64,000 nucleotides of DNA from Euptelea pleiosperma (lineage: Eukaryota; Streptophyta; Magnoliopsida; Ranunculales; Eupteleaceae): NCBI GenBank assembly GCA_035048495.1, contig CM068545.1, positions 37,896,225 through 37,960,224 of the forward strand, read 5' to 3'. The translations under genes were made by a program, and so were the position numbers. This document shows positions 47,890 through 58,398 of the stretch, one piece after another (positions within the stretch are counted from its first letter, which is position 1; each line of letters starts with the position of its first letter). The notes beneath the pieces are model-generated. The model was given only the letters and a program-made list of their open reading frames with translations, searched no databases and was not told the origin of the DNA.

Positions 47890-48134
47890 TTTTTTTTTTT
47901 TGATAAGTATAAATTTTATGTAAGGGCATAAAGCCAAGCAAAACAAATACAACAGCTAACGAGGTCGAGATGACCTACATGTTCCAATCTAAATGCAAAA
48001 AAAAAAGCAAATATCATAAGGGAAGGAGAGCCTAACGCCGTTAATCACATATCCCTAGAACAAAGAGGTTTCCATCGGAATACAAAGTCTTCAAAGAAAA
48101 CTCCTCTACATTCTCCCTTCGCCTTAGACCACAT
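47890..48134 (-). mobile_element. 5'-truncated LINE tail
   Basis: A T-run at 47890-47901 is the A-tail in reverse. The minus strand then reads the end of a LINE ORF2 resembling W-S-K-A-K-G-E-C-R-G-V-F-F-E-D-F-V-F (about 48125-48075), followed by its 3' UTR. The 12-bp target duplication is gtacgaaacctg (47878-47889) and gtacgaaccctg (48135-48146), with one mismatch. Confidence 0.85.
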
Positions 48135-48399
48135 GTACGAACCCTGCTTAAACCCCTTAAACTCAACTTATAAATGCAATAAATTTCATAGAAATTCAGA
48201 AACAATAGAAAACATATAAATGCAATAAAGAGTGACTTACAATGCTATTAAGCTGATCCACATTAGATAAAGTCAGACATACACATTTATCATATGATTC
48301 AGATCTATTTGATTTGAGTGAAAAGACTTAAAAACATAAATTTTATATATTTTTAATAGAAAACGAAATATTCATCATTTTAGAGAAAACAAATAAAAA

Positions 48400-48670
48400 A
48401 GCGACGGGGCCTAAAGTGAAGCAGTGGAATCCCGCGCTACTAGCGATGAAGAATTCGCAGTTTCTTGTGGAGGCGGAGGAATAATGCCAGCCAAGTAGAA
48501 CTTTTTAGAGTCTCCGCTTTAGAAGGAAGAGGATTAGGAGTAGGAGTTTACTATGCTTTATCAGATCAGAGGAGGAAGAGAATGAAGGAGTGGGCGATGA
48601 AGCCGTGGCGGAGGCCGCAAGACATGCAACCGGCGTCTTATTTACCTCTCCTAACCTAACTAAAGAGCCA
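48400..48670. other. GC-richer, gene-like patch of unknown origin
   Basis: Higher in G+C than its surroundings, with short open frames on both strands; a Glu-rich one and a Ser-rich one overlap. I do not recognise a protein. It lies within the candidate 2.9-kb element and might be a captured gene fragment. Confidence 0.3.
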
Positions 48671-49964
48671 AAACATAAGATGTGCACATGATTGTCAAGC
48701 TTTCCAAAACCACTCCTTAGATTGACCTTAGCTCTTAGCTCTTTCAAGAAGCGGTGATAGGTTTTCCTTGGGTTTTTCTCTCTCTTCTTTTTGCATTGCA
48801 ACTGTACACCCGGTATCTCTTGAGAGCCAAGGACGTGGGTACGAGGTATCCTTTAGGACCCTTCCCTTCCACTTCTAGCTCTGCCGTTGTTCATTTGTTT
48901 GCCAGTGCTATGAAAATGTGCAATATGAATACGAACTTCACTCACTGAACTCCCCTTTTAGGGGCACTACTTTCCGTGCCTGCTTAGCGAAAGTAGATTG
49001 TTTTGACATGCAATAGGGGGGCGTTAGCCCAATTGATTCATAAATATGGAACTCTCCTTAGTAGCAACTCATTCATATGCCGAGCGGAGCAGAGATATGA
49101 ACTACCTTTCCCATAACTAAATCCAGCTGAAGCTTTGATTTTTTCCCAAGATCTATAGAGAAGAACCTAAAAAGAAGGGTTTCTTGCCAAGGAGCATGAA
49201 AATTCCACCTAGGTTCCTCCAGGAACAATTCTTTCAAATGACCTTTGATCTAACTTTTTCTTGATGTTTCTAACCTAAATCTAAATAGTCACAAAACTCT
49301 TCGATTTGTTAAAAAAATTGTCAAAAATCTTCGCTTTTTCGAATTCACAAATTAATCGCCGATTAATCGGCTAAGACCAATTTTTTTCCCCTTCTGATTT
49401 CGATTTTGCCGATTTTTTAATTTTGAATATGAATGATGAACCATGCTTATGAGTTATGACTTATTACTATGGAATTATAGATGTGTTTTTCATCATATAA
49501 ATGTTTTTGTCAAAAACAACATTTCTAACTTGAAATATGCCATGATATATTTTTTATAATTTTGTTGATTTTCCTGATTTTTACTGAATTTATCTGCATT
49601 TTTCCGAATCCTGACTTTGTGACTATGCATCTAATAATGAAATGAGTTTTTTAAGAGTCTGGGATGGTTTAGAAGGTCGTAGAAGTAGGAGCGATGGGAG
49701 CAAAAAATGAAGTTCGGAACATGTTTTTACCGTGAAAAAAGCTTTTATACTCGATTGGTTGGTATTGTCCTAGAAGTTATCTAACAAACATAATTCAACA
49801 GTACGAGTTTCATTTCGGGCAAAACAGAAACGTTTCGGTGGTTTTGTTTCGAAATTTGGTGAAGCCGAAGTGAAATTGACTAAACCAAATTGGAAAGCTT
49901 CGAAAAAATCAGAAACATATAAATCCAACTAAATTTAATAAAAACTATATCATATATTTGATTT

Positions 49965-50310
49965 AGGGTAACAAAGAGTGACTTAAAGTGCTATTGGGCT
50001 CAAACAGATGATGTCTTGTAAACCTACATTCCAAGTACTCCATCTACGCACTCTCATGTTATATCTTCAATCTACTTTGCCTTCAATTATGGTTCAAAGT
50101 TTCGACCAAACCCCAACCAATTGGGCCACATGTGTTCTAGGTAGAAAAGTTAATCGCCAATGTGTGTTCTAGGTTGAAAAAGTTAACATATGTTCACATC
50201 AAAATAGAGTGTGTACTTGGAATGTAGGTTTAGTGGTTTACAAGACAAACTCTAGTTTAACTCGATAACACTGTAACTGTAAGTCATTCTTCTTGACCCT
50301 AAATTAATTG
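49965..50310. repeat. inverted repeat in the candidate DNA element
   Basis: cttgtaaacctacattccaa followed by gtac (about 50014) is matched inversely by gtacttggaatgtaggttta (about 50213), with further weaker pairing outwards (agtgacttaaagtgc against the complement near 50280). Confidence 0.7.
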
Positions 50311-50732
50311 TATGATCTAGTTTTTACAAAATTTTGTTGCATTTATATGTTATTTTTTTTTTCTGAATTTTTATTATTTTATCAGAATTTTTTTAAGCCT
50401 TTTCCAAGGGTTTTAGCAGTTGCGTGATGGTTCTATAGGGTTTCACCCAGTTTCATTCGAAAACGACCAAAACCACAGAAACGAACAACCGAAACCGAAG
50501 CGTAATTCTTCGTATCCTGAAACAACAAGGTTTCTTGTATCAACTTCCGAAATCAAAGCTTTTCAGGCGAAACGTTTCGGTTTCGGTTGAAACTTCAAAC
50601 CATGCCAATAGAACCAATGCTTTTCAGCCGAAACTGACTAAAATTGAGACGAAACCTTGTGAAACCCCAATGACCCTTGTATCTTGCATTGTACCCCGCC
50701 GAAACTGAATTGTTTTGAACCATGGATGCAGT

Positions 50733-52669
50733 CAATTGACAGTAGAATAAGTTTATTGGTTTGACATAAGTCCATTAAAACTTCACCTAAATCAGTGAAA
50801 CCACTTGCAATAGAGTTGTTGGATGAAACTGACTTAGATCTAAGTGGTTGTACTCTCCAAAGATCAAGATACCAATCAATTCAAATAAATATACTGAAAT
50901 TGAATTGTCAAAGTCGAAAACCTTTCAAGCTCCAATCCAATTAAAATTGACTAAACATAGGTCTGAAAGAATGATGCTAAATCGTCTAAAACCAGGACCT
51001 GTAAAAGTCCTATGGTTTTGATTTGGCTCTCCAGCCCTTGTTTGTATGGTGCTGATATCAACAGTTTGTACAATGGTGTCAACAGTGAAAAATGCCATAA
51101 AATGAATGTGGACTCTTTCCTTTTTGTGAAAATGGACATATCTGTAGGAATCTTTTTACTGTCAATAGTTTTCAAAGAAGTGGCCAGTTCAATGGGTGAT
51201 AGCATCCATTTATGGTCCTAATGATCAAAGAGAGAATTTTATTTTGGCAAGAATTAAATCAATTTAGTGAAAGTGGAATGATGGTGTATATGAGGCAACT
51301 AACATCAGTTTTAGTTTGAGCAGAAAGGAGGTAGTAGGATCATACCGTGCATGAGAAGATTGTCAAAGTTTGTTAGCTCAAATGCTACGGGACTCAATTG
51401 GGCTACTTTCACCCAGACCAAATGGATGTTCAGGCAAGTACGCTCTTCAATCGGTCTCCAATGGTCCTCTGCTGGAGCAAGAGGGGTGATGGCTCGCTGT
51501 AGCTAAAGGATCCCTCTTAGCTTCACGTCTCCATAAAGAAAAGGGAAAAAAACTTGATGGTAATATGGAGGCTGAGATTCTGCTAACAAGAGGAAGCTCC
51601 TAGCTTTTTAAACAAAGACGTGTGAGCTTGAGTTTTATGAAGGTAGATGGGGAATGTAAGTGGGCATCATAGAAAGGGGCCAGGGTTTTTGGTGTAGGAT
51701 CTATGTGGGAGTAAATGGGGTTTCTTGTTTAGTGAAGTTTTTAGCCAAGAGCATGTCGACGGTGACAGTGGGCCGCAATTCAGCAAGCATCTATGCTCCT
51801 CGAATACTCTGATTGCTGAGGACAAACAAAACTTTTGGGGACGTTTTTGGGGTTATTGAGCTCTAGTAGGTCCCAATGGTATATCCAGGTCCATTTGCAT
51901 TCACGAAGGCATTAACTAGATTGGTTGGAAGTCCTTAGACTAATATGTGCTCAAGAATAACTTTATCAATGACCTTGTCCCCAATCCTAAGAGAGTTAAT
52001 GGAGATCCTCGCCCATATAATTCTTCAAGGTTGGTTGGCCTCAGGCCAATTGGGGTGTCGAAGACATCGTCGGAGAGTTTTTGTGATTTTATAGAGGTCG
52101 ATACAAATTACAGTAACTCTTATGGAATCTTTGGCAAGTGTGCTCAAGCCGTTATATGTGATGTAAGCTTGAAGTTCTTCCTTGGGAAGACGTTGGAAGG
52201 GCCATAGCTAACTATTTTATTTACTCGAAGACTTGAATCATTTTCCTTTTTAACCCTTTGGCACAGGCAGGACGGTGCTTTTTGTGACCTCGATTTCAAA
52301 TGGTGGTGTACTTATTTCGACCCACAATTGGTGGTTGTATGTAAAATCATTCTTGGGGGCATTGTTGACAAGTAGCCGGTAGGCCTCCTTTGTGCAGTTC
52401 CATTTCATCTATGGTTGACTGGTGTCTTTAAAGCCCTTGCTGACATCTGTAGAGGGTTGGAGGAAGTTGATGTATGCACAAACAACCTCATAGATTTCAA
52501 GATTGTTCAATTGAAGGTTGGAGGAGGTCTGACCTCTATTCCCTTATTCTAGTGATTGTTGATTGAGTTGTATTTTTTTCGGTAGCGATTGAAGTGGAGA
52601 GGGAACGTAGGGTGGAAGAAGGGATGTAGGTTTGAAAGGAGGATGAAGGTGGTGTGGAGTTCAACAATT
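50733..52669. other. IPMDH intron DNA, possible old LINE remnant
   Basis: No exon recognised. Near 51190 one + frame reads WVIASIYGPNDQRENF, resembling the V-Y-G-P-N segment of LINE endonucleases; near 51970-52050 weak RT-like fragments follow (PKRVNGDPRPY, RPIG). If real, this is a very old, heavily mutated LINE of another lineage. Confidence 0.35.
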
Positions 52670-52685
52670 GCCATGTCAGATGCTT

Positions 52686-52941
52686 GTTTTTTTTTTTTTG
52701 ATAAGTGGAGATGTATTAAAGAAACAAACTGGAAACAAGGGCTCAACTTGAGAGGTCGAGGTGATCTTCACCAAGCAAAGCAACAAACAAAAGAGAAACC
52801 CGAAGGGAACCTTGCTAACAGCCGTCCTTATGACAAGGGAGGTCCCACTGGAAAACAAAATCCTCAAAAAAGAGCCCTCTACATTCAGTAAACACTCTGG
52901 ACCAAAGGAATATAAGACCCTTGATGTTGATAATGATGGTA
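52686..52941 (-). mobile_element. 5'-truncated LINE tail, 256 bp
   Basis: A T-run (52687-52699) followed in reverse by the end of LINE ORF2: the minus strand reads INIKGLIFLWSRVFTECRGL, then FFEDFVF (about 52935-52855), close to 19960-20035 of the large LINE. A perfect 16-bp target duplication, gccatgtcagatgctt, is at 52670-52685 and 52942-52957. Confidence 0.93.
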
Positions 52942-52957
52942 GCCATGTCAGATGCTT

Positions 52958-53229
52958 TTTCAATTACGCAATCTATGTGGATTAGGTTTATAGAGGTGAG
53001 ATGAGACAAGTAGTTGATGGGGGTAGTAAAAAAAGTTACAAGGGAGCAAATTTGAGCCGTCCATCTCTCGGCATATGAAGAGGAACAAGGAACTGAGGAA
53101 GACATTTGCCATATGGAATTCCCTGTCATGGGGACTCTCTGCAGCGTGATGTTGGCACTTCTTCTGCACCCAAGGGGGAATGCATCGCACCTTTAGTGTG
53201 CGAGATGCTTTCAACAAATATCTTTTTGT
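52958..53229. other. IPMDH intron DNA
   Basis: No exon or element recognised; ends with TTTGT (53225-53229), the left target copy of copia C. Confidence 0.5.
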
Positions 53230-53451
53230 TGTTATCAGATGCGTATTTTATACGTATTATGTCTTTATGTAAATACCCCTTGGTGTGAGGGGTATACTTA
53301 TCTTTTGTTATTTCCCCCTTTTCATATAAATAAAACTTATGGAGTCATTGTGACTTAAGCACAATAGACATCCTTTCTTCTCTCTCTTCTTTCTCTCTTC
53401 CACAAACCTAACCCTAACCCTAATTCTTCAATTCTACTCTTCAATTCAACT
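53230..53451 (+). repeat. 5' LTR of copia C
   Basis: 222 bp. TATA-like catataaataaaac with core 53325-53333; a pyrimidine-rich stretch (about 53373-53400); a cctaaccctaaccctaa run at 53407-53423. Directly followed by the PBS. Confidence 0.94.
53325..53333 (+). promoter_or_regulatory. TATA box of copia C LTR
   Basis: TATAAATAA in the + strand of the 5' LTR, mirrored in the 3' LTR near 56784. It faces the same way as the IPMDH gene. Confidence 0.65.
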
Positions 53452-53463
53452 TGGTATCAGAGC
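53452..53463 (+). other. primer-binding site of copia C
   Basis: tggtatcagagc directly after the 5' LTR; complementary to initiator tRNA-Met, the same primer as all other LTR elements in the window. Confidence 0.94.
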
Positions 53464-54205
53464 TATCTGCCGTCGAGGCTTGCCGGAGTGTTTTTGGATA
53501 CAAACCAGAGGCAACCTGACGTCTGCTGACGTCATCAGCTCTATGGACACGAAAAACGAGGTTTGCTGAAACCTTCACTAATTGATAGATCTCATTTTTT
53601 CCTGTCTTTTGGGTATTTTTTGGGAATTTTTTGGATCCATTTGAGGTGTTTTTTTGGCCATTATTCGCAAAATTTTCGCACAAACCAGTTTGTGAACCAG
53701 CTCGATTTTCGACCATTATATGAACTTTTTCGGGGGGTTTATTGCTTCGTTCTAGTTCTCCCCAATCTAACCGACATGTGGATACCTTACTTGAAAGAAT
53801 CCATCAAGATTTGAGACTTGTGGGAAGTTTTCTTCCCCAAGTAGTTGCCGCCGGGTGCTAGATTGCCCCCTATGTCCATCGATTTGATAAAAAATCCCAC
53901 CCATTCGACTCCAAACACCTTACTTCAGGGTTCTTTTGGTTCTAGGATGTTGTTTTTGCACATCTGTACCTATTTCCTCCTTCATCGGACTACTTATGCT
54001 CAATTTTGAGGTTCGTGTGGGTATGTGTTGAGTCTCATTCTCCATTCAGCTACTTTCTAATTCTCGAGAGATTCTTGGGTCCTATATACCCTGTTTAGAT
54101 GTTCCTATGATCTCTAGTGTGGTTCTTTAGCCTTATTCTGGTCCCGGAGTGGTTATTTGTGACTTTCCTCTATGCCTCTATAGTTGTTCTTGGCCATAGT
54201 TCTTC

Positions 54206-55222
54206 ATGGTAGATCCTCCACCTCCTGTGGTTACTCCACCTTCCTTGGCTTCTCCTTCCACGTCTGAAGTGAGCACGGAAACTCCCTCCACTAGTAGTGG
54301 AGGCCCTATGAAGCAGTATTTTTTTGATCATGGGATTTGCCATCAGAATTCTTGCAGCTACACACCTCAGCAGAATGGTGTAGCTGAACAAAAAATGCGT
54401 CATCTGACAGAGGTCGCTCAATATCTTTTGATCGGCGCCCATACCCCCAGCTCTTATTGGTCCGATGCTATTTTGACCGCTACTTACCTGACTAACCGGA
54501 TGCCTTCACGTGCGCTCAACTTCAAGTCTCCGGTTCAGGTTCTTGTCCCTAGCTCGTCTTTATTCCCTATCACACCTCGCATCTTTGGGTGTGTCTGTTT
54601 TGTTCACATTTTGGGTCCACACCGTAACAAGTTGGATCCTAAATCGCTTAAATATGTCTTCCTTGGTTACTCTTCTTCTCACAAGGGGTACAAGTGTTAT
54701 CACCCCTCGACAAGCAAGAAGTTTGTTTCCATGGATGTCACCTTTTGCGATGAGACATTCTTTTTCTCCCCTCCCTCTCTTCGGGGGGAGAGACGTAGTG
54801 AAGAGAGGTCGTTTGATCTGTGTCCTCTTCCTACTGTATCTATGTCTCCTCCATTCCCGTTGGTTGTCGAGCAACCTACTCAGCCTACTATGGTGTCTGA
54901 TAGTGCTCTTGGAGCACAAGGGGAGCTTCAGGTCTATCGCAGAAGAGGGAAGGCCATTGCTGATCCAGTACCAGTAGTTCCATCCTCGGATCCAGGTAAC
55001 CTATCTTCCACCTTTGTTCCTGTCATTTCTTCTTCCACTGATGTGTGTGCTCTTGATCTTCCCATTGCTTTACAGAAGGGCACTCATAGTTGTACTCAAC
55101 ATCCCTTGAGCAACTTTGTCTCCTACAGTGCCTTGTCTCCTTCTTACAAGGCGTTCATTTCTTCTGTGGACACTATCTCTATTCCCACTTCTGTGGCAGA
55201 AGGATTGACACATCCCAGATAG
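54206..55222 (+). pseudogene. copia C gag start fused to integrase C-terminal half
   Basis: 338 codons. Residues 1 to about 34 are a Pro/Ser/Thr-rich leader beginning M-V-D-P-P-P-P, probably the gag N-terminus. It changes abruptly at GGPMKQYFFDHG into the integrase core after its second catalytic Asp. TPQQNGVAEQ carries the last catalytic Glu, and the sequence goes on through SYWSDAIL, FGCVCFVH, KYVFLGYSS and HPSTSKKFVSMDVTF. The two earlier catalytic Asp residues and the HHCC finger are absent, so integrase activity is excluded. A TAG ends it at the start of RT, after H-P-R. Confidence 0.9.
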
Positions 55223-56682
55223 AAAACTATTATGGTCGAGGAAATGCATGCCTTAGACAAGAATAAGACATGGGAGCTTGTTGATTTGCCAAGAGGCCAG
55301 TTGGGTGCAGATGGGTATTCACAGTAAAGTACTAGGCAGATGGGTCAGTTGAGAAGTACAAGGCTAGATTGGTAGCCAAGGGGTATACTCAGACCTACGG
55401 GATTGACTACGTGGAGACCTTAGCACCTGTGGCAAAGATGAACTCTATCAGGGTGTTGTCGTTAGCAGCAAACCAAGCATGGCCTTTGCATCGGCTGGAT
55501 GTAAAGAATGCTTTCTTTCGTGGTGATCTACGTGAAGTCTATATGGTACCTCCGCTAGGATTCATATGTCGACAGAGAAAAGCCCTCAATGGGCTCAAGC
55601 AGTCTCCCAGAGCTTGGTTCGAGAGGTTCACTCTAGCAGTAAAGAAGCTGCGGTATACTCAAAGCCAAGCCGATCACACCCTATTTGTGAAGCATCTAGG
55701 GAAGAGCACTACTGCTCTCATCGTTTATGTGGATGACATCATTCTGACAGGGAATGATGCAGAAGAGGTGTCCAAGCTAAAGAATCATCTGAAAGGGGAG
55801 TTTGAGACTAAGGATTTAGGGGCCCTCAAGTACTTTGTCGGCATAGAGGTTGCAAGATCTAGTCAAGGGATCTTCATCTTACAACGGAAGTACGTCCTAG
55901 ACCTATTGCAGGACTCTGGCAAGCTTGGAGCTAAGCCAGTTGAGACTCCCATAGAGCAGAATCAGCAGTTGGCTGACTCGACCAGTGAGCCTTTGCAGGA
56001 TGTGGGAGGTTTTCAGTGACTGGTTGGGAGATTGATCTATCTCTCCCTGACTCGACCAGACATTGCCTACGCGGTCAGCGTCATCAGCCAGTACATGCAT
56101 TCTCCTAGAGAGATCCATTTAAAGGCAGCACACAGGATTCTGAGATATCTCAAGTCTGCCCCTCGCAGAGGTCTTCTCTTCCAGAAGAATGACCACATGA
56201 GAGTTGAGTCATATACCGATGTAGATTGGGCAGGGGCCAAGGATGATAAGAGGTCTACTTCAGGCTATTGTACCTTTGTAGGGGGCAATTTGGTTACTTG
56301 GAGGAGCAAGAAGCAACCTGTCGTGGCCAGATCCAGCGCAGAGGTAGAATTCAGGGCAATGGCCCATGGCCTATGCGAGATGCTCTGGTTGAAAATGTTG
56401 GTGGCCGAGCTTGGTTTTCCAATCTTGGGGTCCGTGAGCTTGTATTGCGATAACAAGGCTGCTATTAGTATTGCTCATAACCCCGTACAGTATGATCGAG
56501 CCAAGCATATTGAAGTGGATCGTCACTTCATAAGGGAGAAGATTGTTTTTGGAGAAGTCTGCACTCCATTTGTGAAGACTGATGAGCAAGTAGCGGATGT
56601 CTTCACCAAGGGAGTTCCCAGTTGGCAGCTTCACAGATGTTTATGCAAGTTGGGCATGCGAGATATCTATGCACCAACTTGA
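55223..56682 (+). pseudogene. copia C RT-RNase H, interrupted
   Basis: The first RT part (55223-55368) has stops and shifts. From 55369 it is open for 216 codons: MVAKGYTQTYGIDY, LDVKNAFFRGDL, a small in-frame loss before KALNGLKQSPRAWFERF, and catalytic YVDD (about 55726). A TGA at 56017-56019 follows GGFQ. RNase H is open from 56032: RPDIAYAVSVISQYMHSPR, DVDWAGAKDDKRSTSGYC, SSAEVEFRAMAHG, CDNKAAISIAHNPVQYDR, ending D-I-Y-A-P-T. The final TGA (56680-56682) overlaps the purine tract. Confidence 0.93.
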
Positions 56683-56689
56683 GGGGGAG

Positions 56690-56911
56690 TGTTATCAGAT
56701 GCATATTTTATACGTATTAGGTCTTTATGTAAATACCCCTTGGTGTGAGGGGTATACTTGTCTTTTGTTATTTCCCTCTTTTCATATAAATAAAACTTAT
56801 GGAGTCATTGTGACCTAAGCACAATAGACATCCTTTCTTCTCTCTCTTCTTTCTCTCTTCCACAAACCTAACCCTAACCCTAATTCTTCAATTCTGCTCT
56901 TCAATTCAACT
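56690..56911 (+). repeat. 3' LTR of copia C
   Basis: Nearly identical to 53230-53451 (differences such as gcgtat/gcatat and attatg/attagg), so insertion was relatively recent. Preceded by the purine tract GAGGGGGAG. Confidence 0.94.
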
Positions 56912-57107
56912 TTTGTTGCCTCATTAAATTTCTTTTGAAGTATGCGATTTGATGTGCTTAGCTCCACACTAACCCCATGTCGACACGAGAAGCGTCACGC
57001 TAAGCCTTACAGATTTTTATCTCGAAGTTGTAGAACAAAAGGTTCACTTGTTTGATTCTTAATTTCTATAACGGCTCAAGCTCCGATGACCCCCTTTTTG
57101 TGCCCCA

Positions 57108-57264
57108 TTGGGAGTCGGGCTCTCGGCCGTGGATTCTGAGAATCCAACGGTGGTGTTGATAGCACTGAGCTGGTATTCACTTTAATGAAAAAAGTGAATG
57201 CCAGCTCAGGGCTATCAACCACCGTTGGATTCTCATAATCCACGGCCGAGAGCCCGACTCCCAA
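57108..57264. repeat. 157-bp near-perfect hairpin (foldback MITE)
   Basis: Arms 57108-57183 and 57190-57264 pair over about 75 bp with few mismatches (outer ends ttgggagtcgggctctcggc and gccgagagcccgactcccaa), around a loop of a few bases. Weaker pairing extends outwards through gaccccct/agggggct, so the element may be 30-50 bp larger. No clear target duplication. Confidence 0.85.
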
Positions 57265-57394
57265 GAGGGGGCTCCTAATCCCCTTCTATAAATGCTTAGT
57301 CTCTACTACCACAGTCTACTCAAATGGATTAGATTTTTGAGATACCCAGTGATGGGTTCCATAATTGCGCTAAAATTCCAAGTATAATGTCATT

Positions 57395-57872
57395 TCATAC
57401 ATCACCAGAAGCCACTTTGCAAAAGCTTGACCTTCTTGGGATCTGTTTAAAAACTCTTGTAGACACAACAAAACCCAAGAAATCAACTTGTTGACGCATG
57501 AAAGTACATTTCTTCAAGTTGATGTAGAGTTTTTTGTAGCCTAAAACCCTCAAACAGTCAAAGATGTTATTTTTCATTATTTGGAGTACAATCACATCCA
57601 AGAATATGGTCAAACAAACAATAACAAATTTCTAAAAAGATGACGACAATAGTTGAATTGTTTGTCATATGAACGTATTAGGCACATTGGTCATCCTGAA
57701 CGGCATCACTAACTGCTAGTAAAGTCCATCTTTTGTTTTGAATGCTGTTTTTTGTTCGTCAACAAGTCAAATGCAGATTTGGTGATACCTGCTTTGAATG
57801 TCAATCTTTGCAAAAATAACAGATCTAGCCATCATATCGAGTATGTCATCAATATAAGAATCGAAAACCCGC
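57395..57872 (-). pseudogene. old Ty3/gypsy RT remnant
   Basis: The minus strand reads KKLYINLKKCTFMRQQVDFL then GFVVS (about 57540-57470), the Ty3-type RT segment after the catalytic aspartates. Further upstream in sense lie traces of the palm region (FDLLTNKKQ-like, about 57770-57745). Many stops; a different lineage from the Tekay-like elements in this window. It is cut on the right by the hAT MITE at 57881, so it is older than that. Confidence 0.75.
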
Positions 57873-57880
57873 CTTCGTAT

Positions 57881-58080
57881 TAGGGCTGTCAATGGATAGT
57901 CAAAAATTTGAATTCGTATTCGAAAAATCGGATATTATCTGAACATTTCAGAAATCGGATTCAGATTCATATATTTTTTAATATTCGGATAGATTTCGGA
58001 TACGGATTCGAATATTGAGACATCCGGTTCGATAATATCCGATCCGATATATTATTTAATAATTATATTGAATAATTAAG

Positions 58081-58122
<42 letters not shown>

Positions 58123-58398
58123 ATATAATACATTATATTATATTTATCATATTAAATAATATTTATTATATATAAATATAATAATTTTATTTACTATTAT
58201 ATTAATATAATAATTTATTATATATGTTTGATTTTCTAATCGGATATTATCGAATATACGATAAATTAATCGGATTCGAATTTGGATATTGATTCAGAAT
58301 ATCCGTTGGATATCGAATCGGATTTAGATATTGGATTTTTTTTTCTCGGATTCGGATATGCTTAAATTCGATCAAAATGATATCCGTTGACAGTCCTA
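57881..58398. mobile_element. 518-bp hAT-type MITE
   Basis: Terminal inverted repeats TAGGGCTGTCAATGGATA (left) and TATCCGTTGACAGTCCTA (right) pair at 16 of 18. A perfect 8-bp target duplication, CTTCGTAT, is at 57873-57880 and 58399-58406, the hAT size. The interior is AT-rich, with an (AT)n run at about 58084-58117 and repeated cggatatt/aatatccg motifs. No open frame, so non-autonomous. Confidence 0.95.

Larger units (their letters stand above)
47837..50724. mobile_element. candidate 2.9-kb non-autonomous DNA element
   Basis: Flanked by direct repeats gatgcagt (47829-47836 and 50725-50732; the match extends to gatgcagtca). The ends are imperfectly inverted: catgtttaaaatac on the left and, read inversely from the right, catggttcaaaaca. 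The interior is rich in tttcggt/accgaaa motifs, and a segment around agagtgacttacaatgct (48231) recurs at 49975 and, inverted, near 50280. A LINE tail sits inside. I see no transposase. It could be a Mutator-like or foldback element, or two nested repeats whose edges I have merged. Confidence 0.45.
53230..56911 (+). mobile_element. Ty1/copia element C, internally deleted
   Basis: LTRs of 222 bp at 53230-53451 and 56690-56911 are nearly identical. The target duplication TTTGT is at 53225-53229 and 56912-56916. PBS 53452-53463 and purine tract 56681-56689 are present. At 3.68 kb it is about 1.5 kb shorter than copia A and B, because a short gag-like start runs straight into the back half of integrase: most of gag, the knuckles, protease and the front of integrase are gone. 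Sense to the host gene. LTR termini are TG...CT as in copia A. It keeps the ends and cis signals, so it could only have been mobilised in trans, unless the deletion followed insertion. Confidence 0.95.

Noticed and set aside
48505..48801. 98-codon minus-strand frame as a host gene
   Set aside because: No recognisable domain, Ser/Leu runs, and competing frames on the other strand; kept only as a possible captured fragment.
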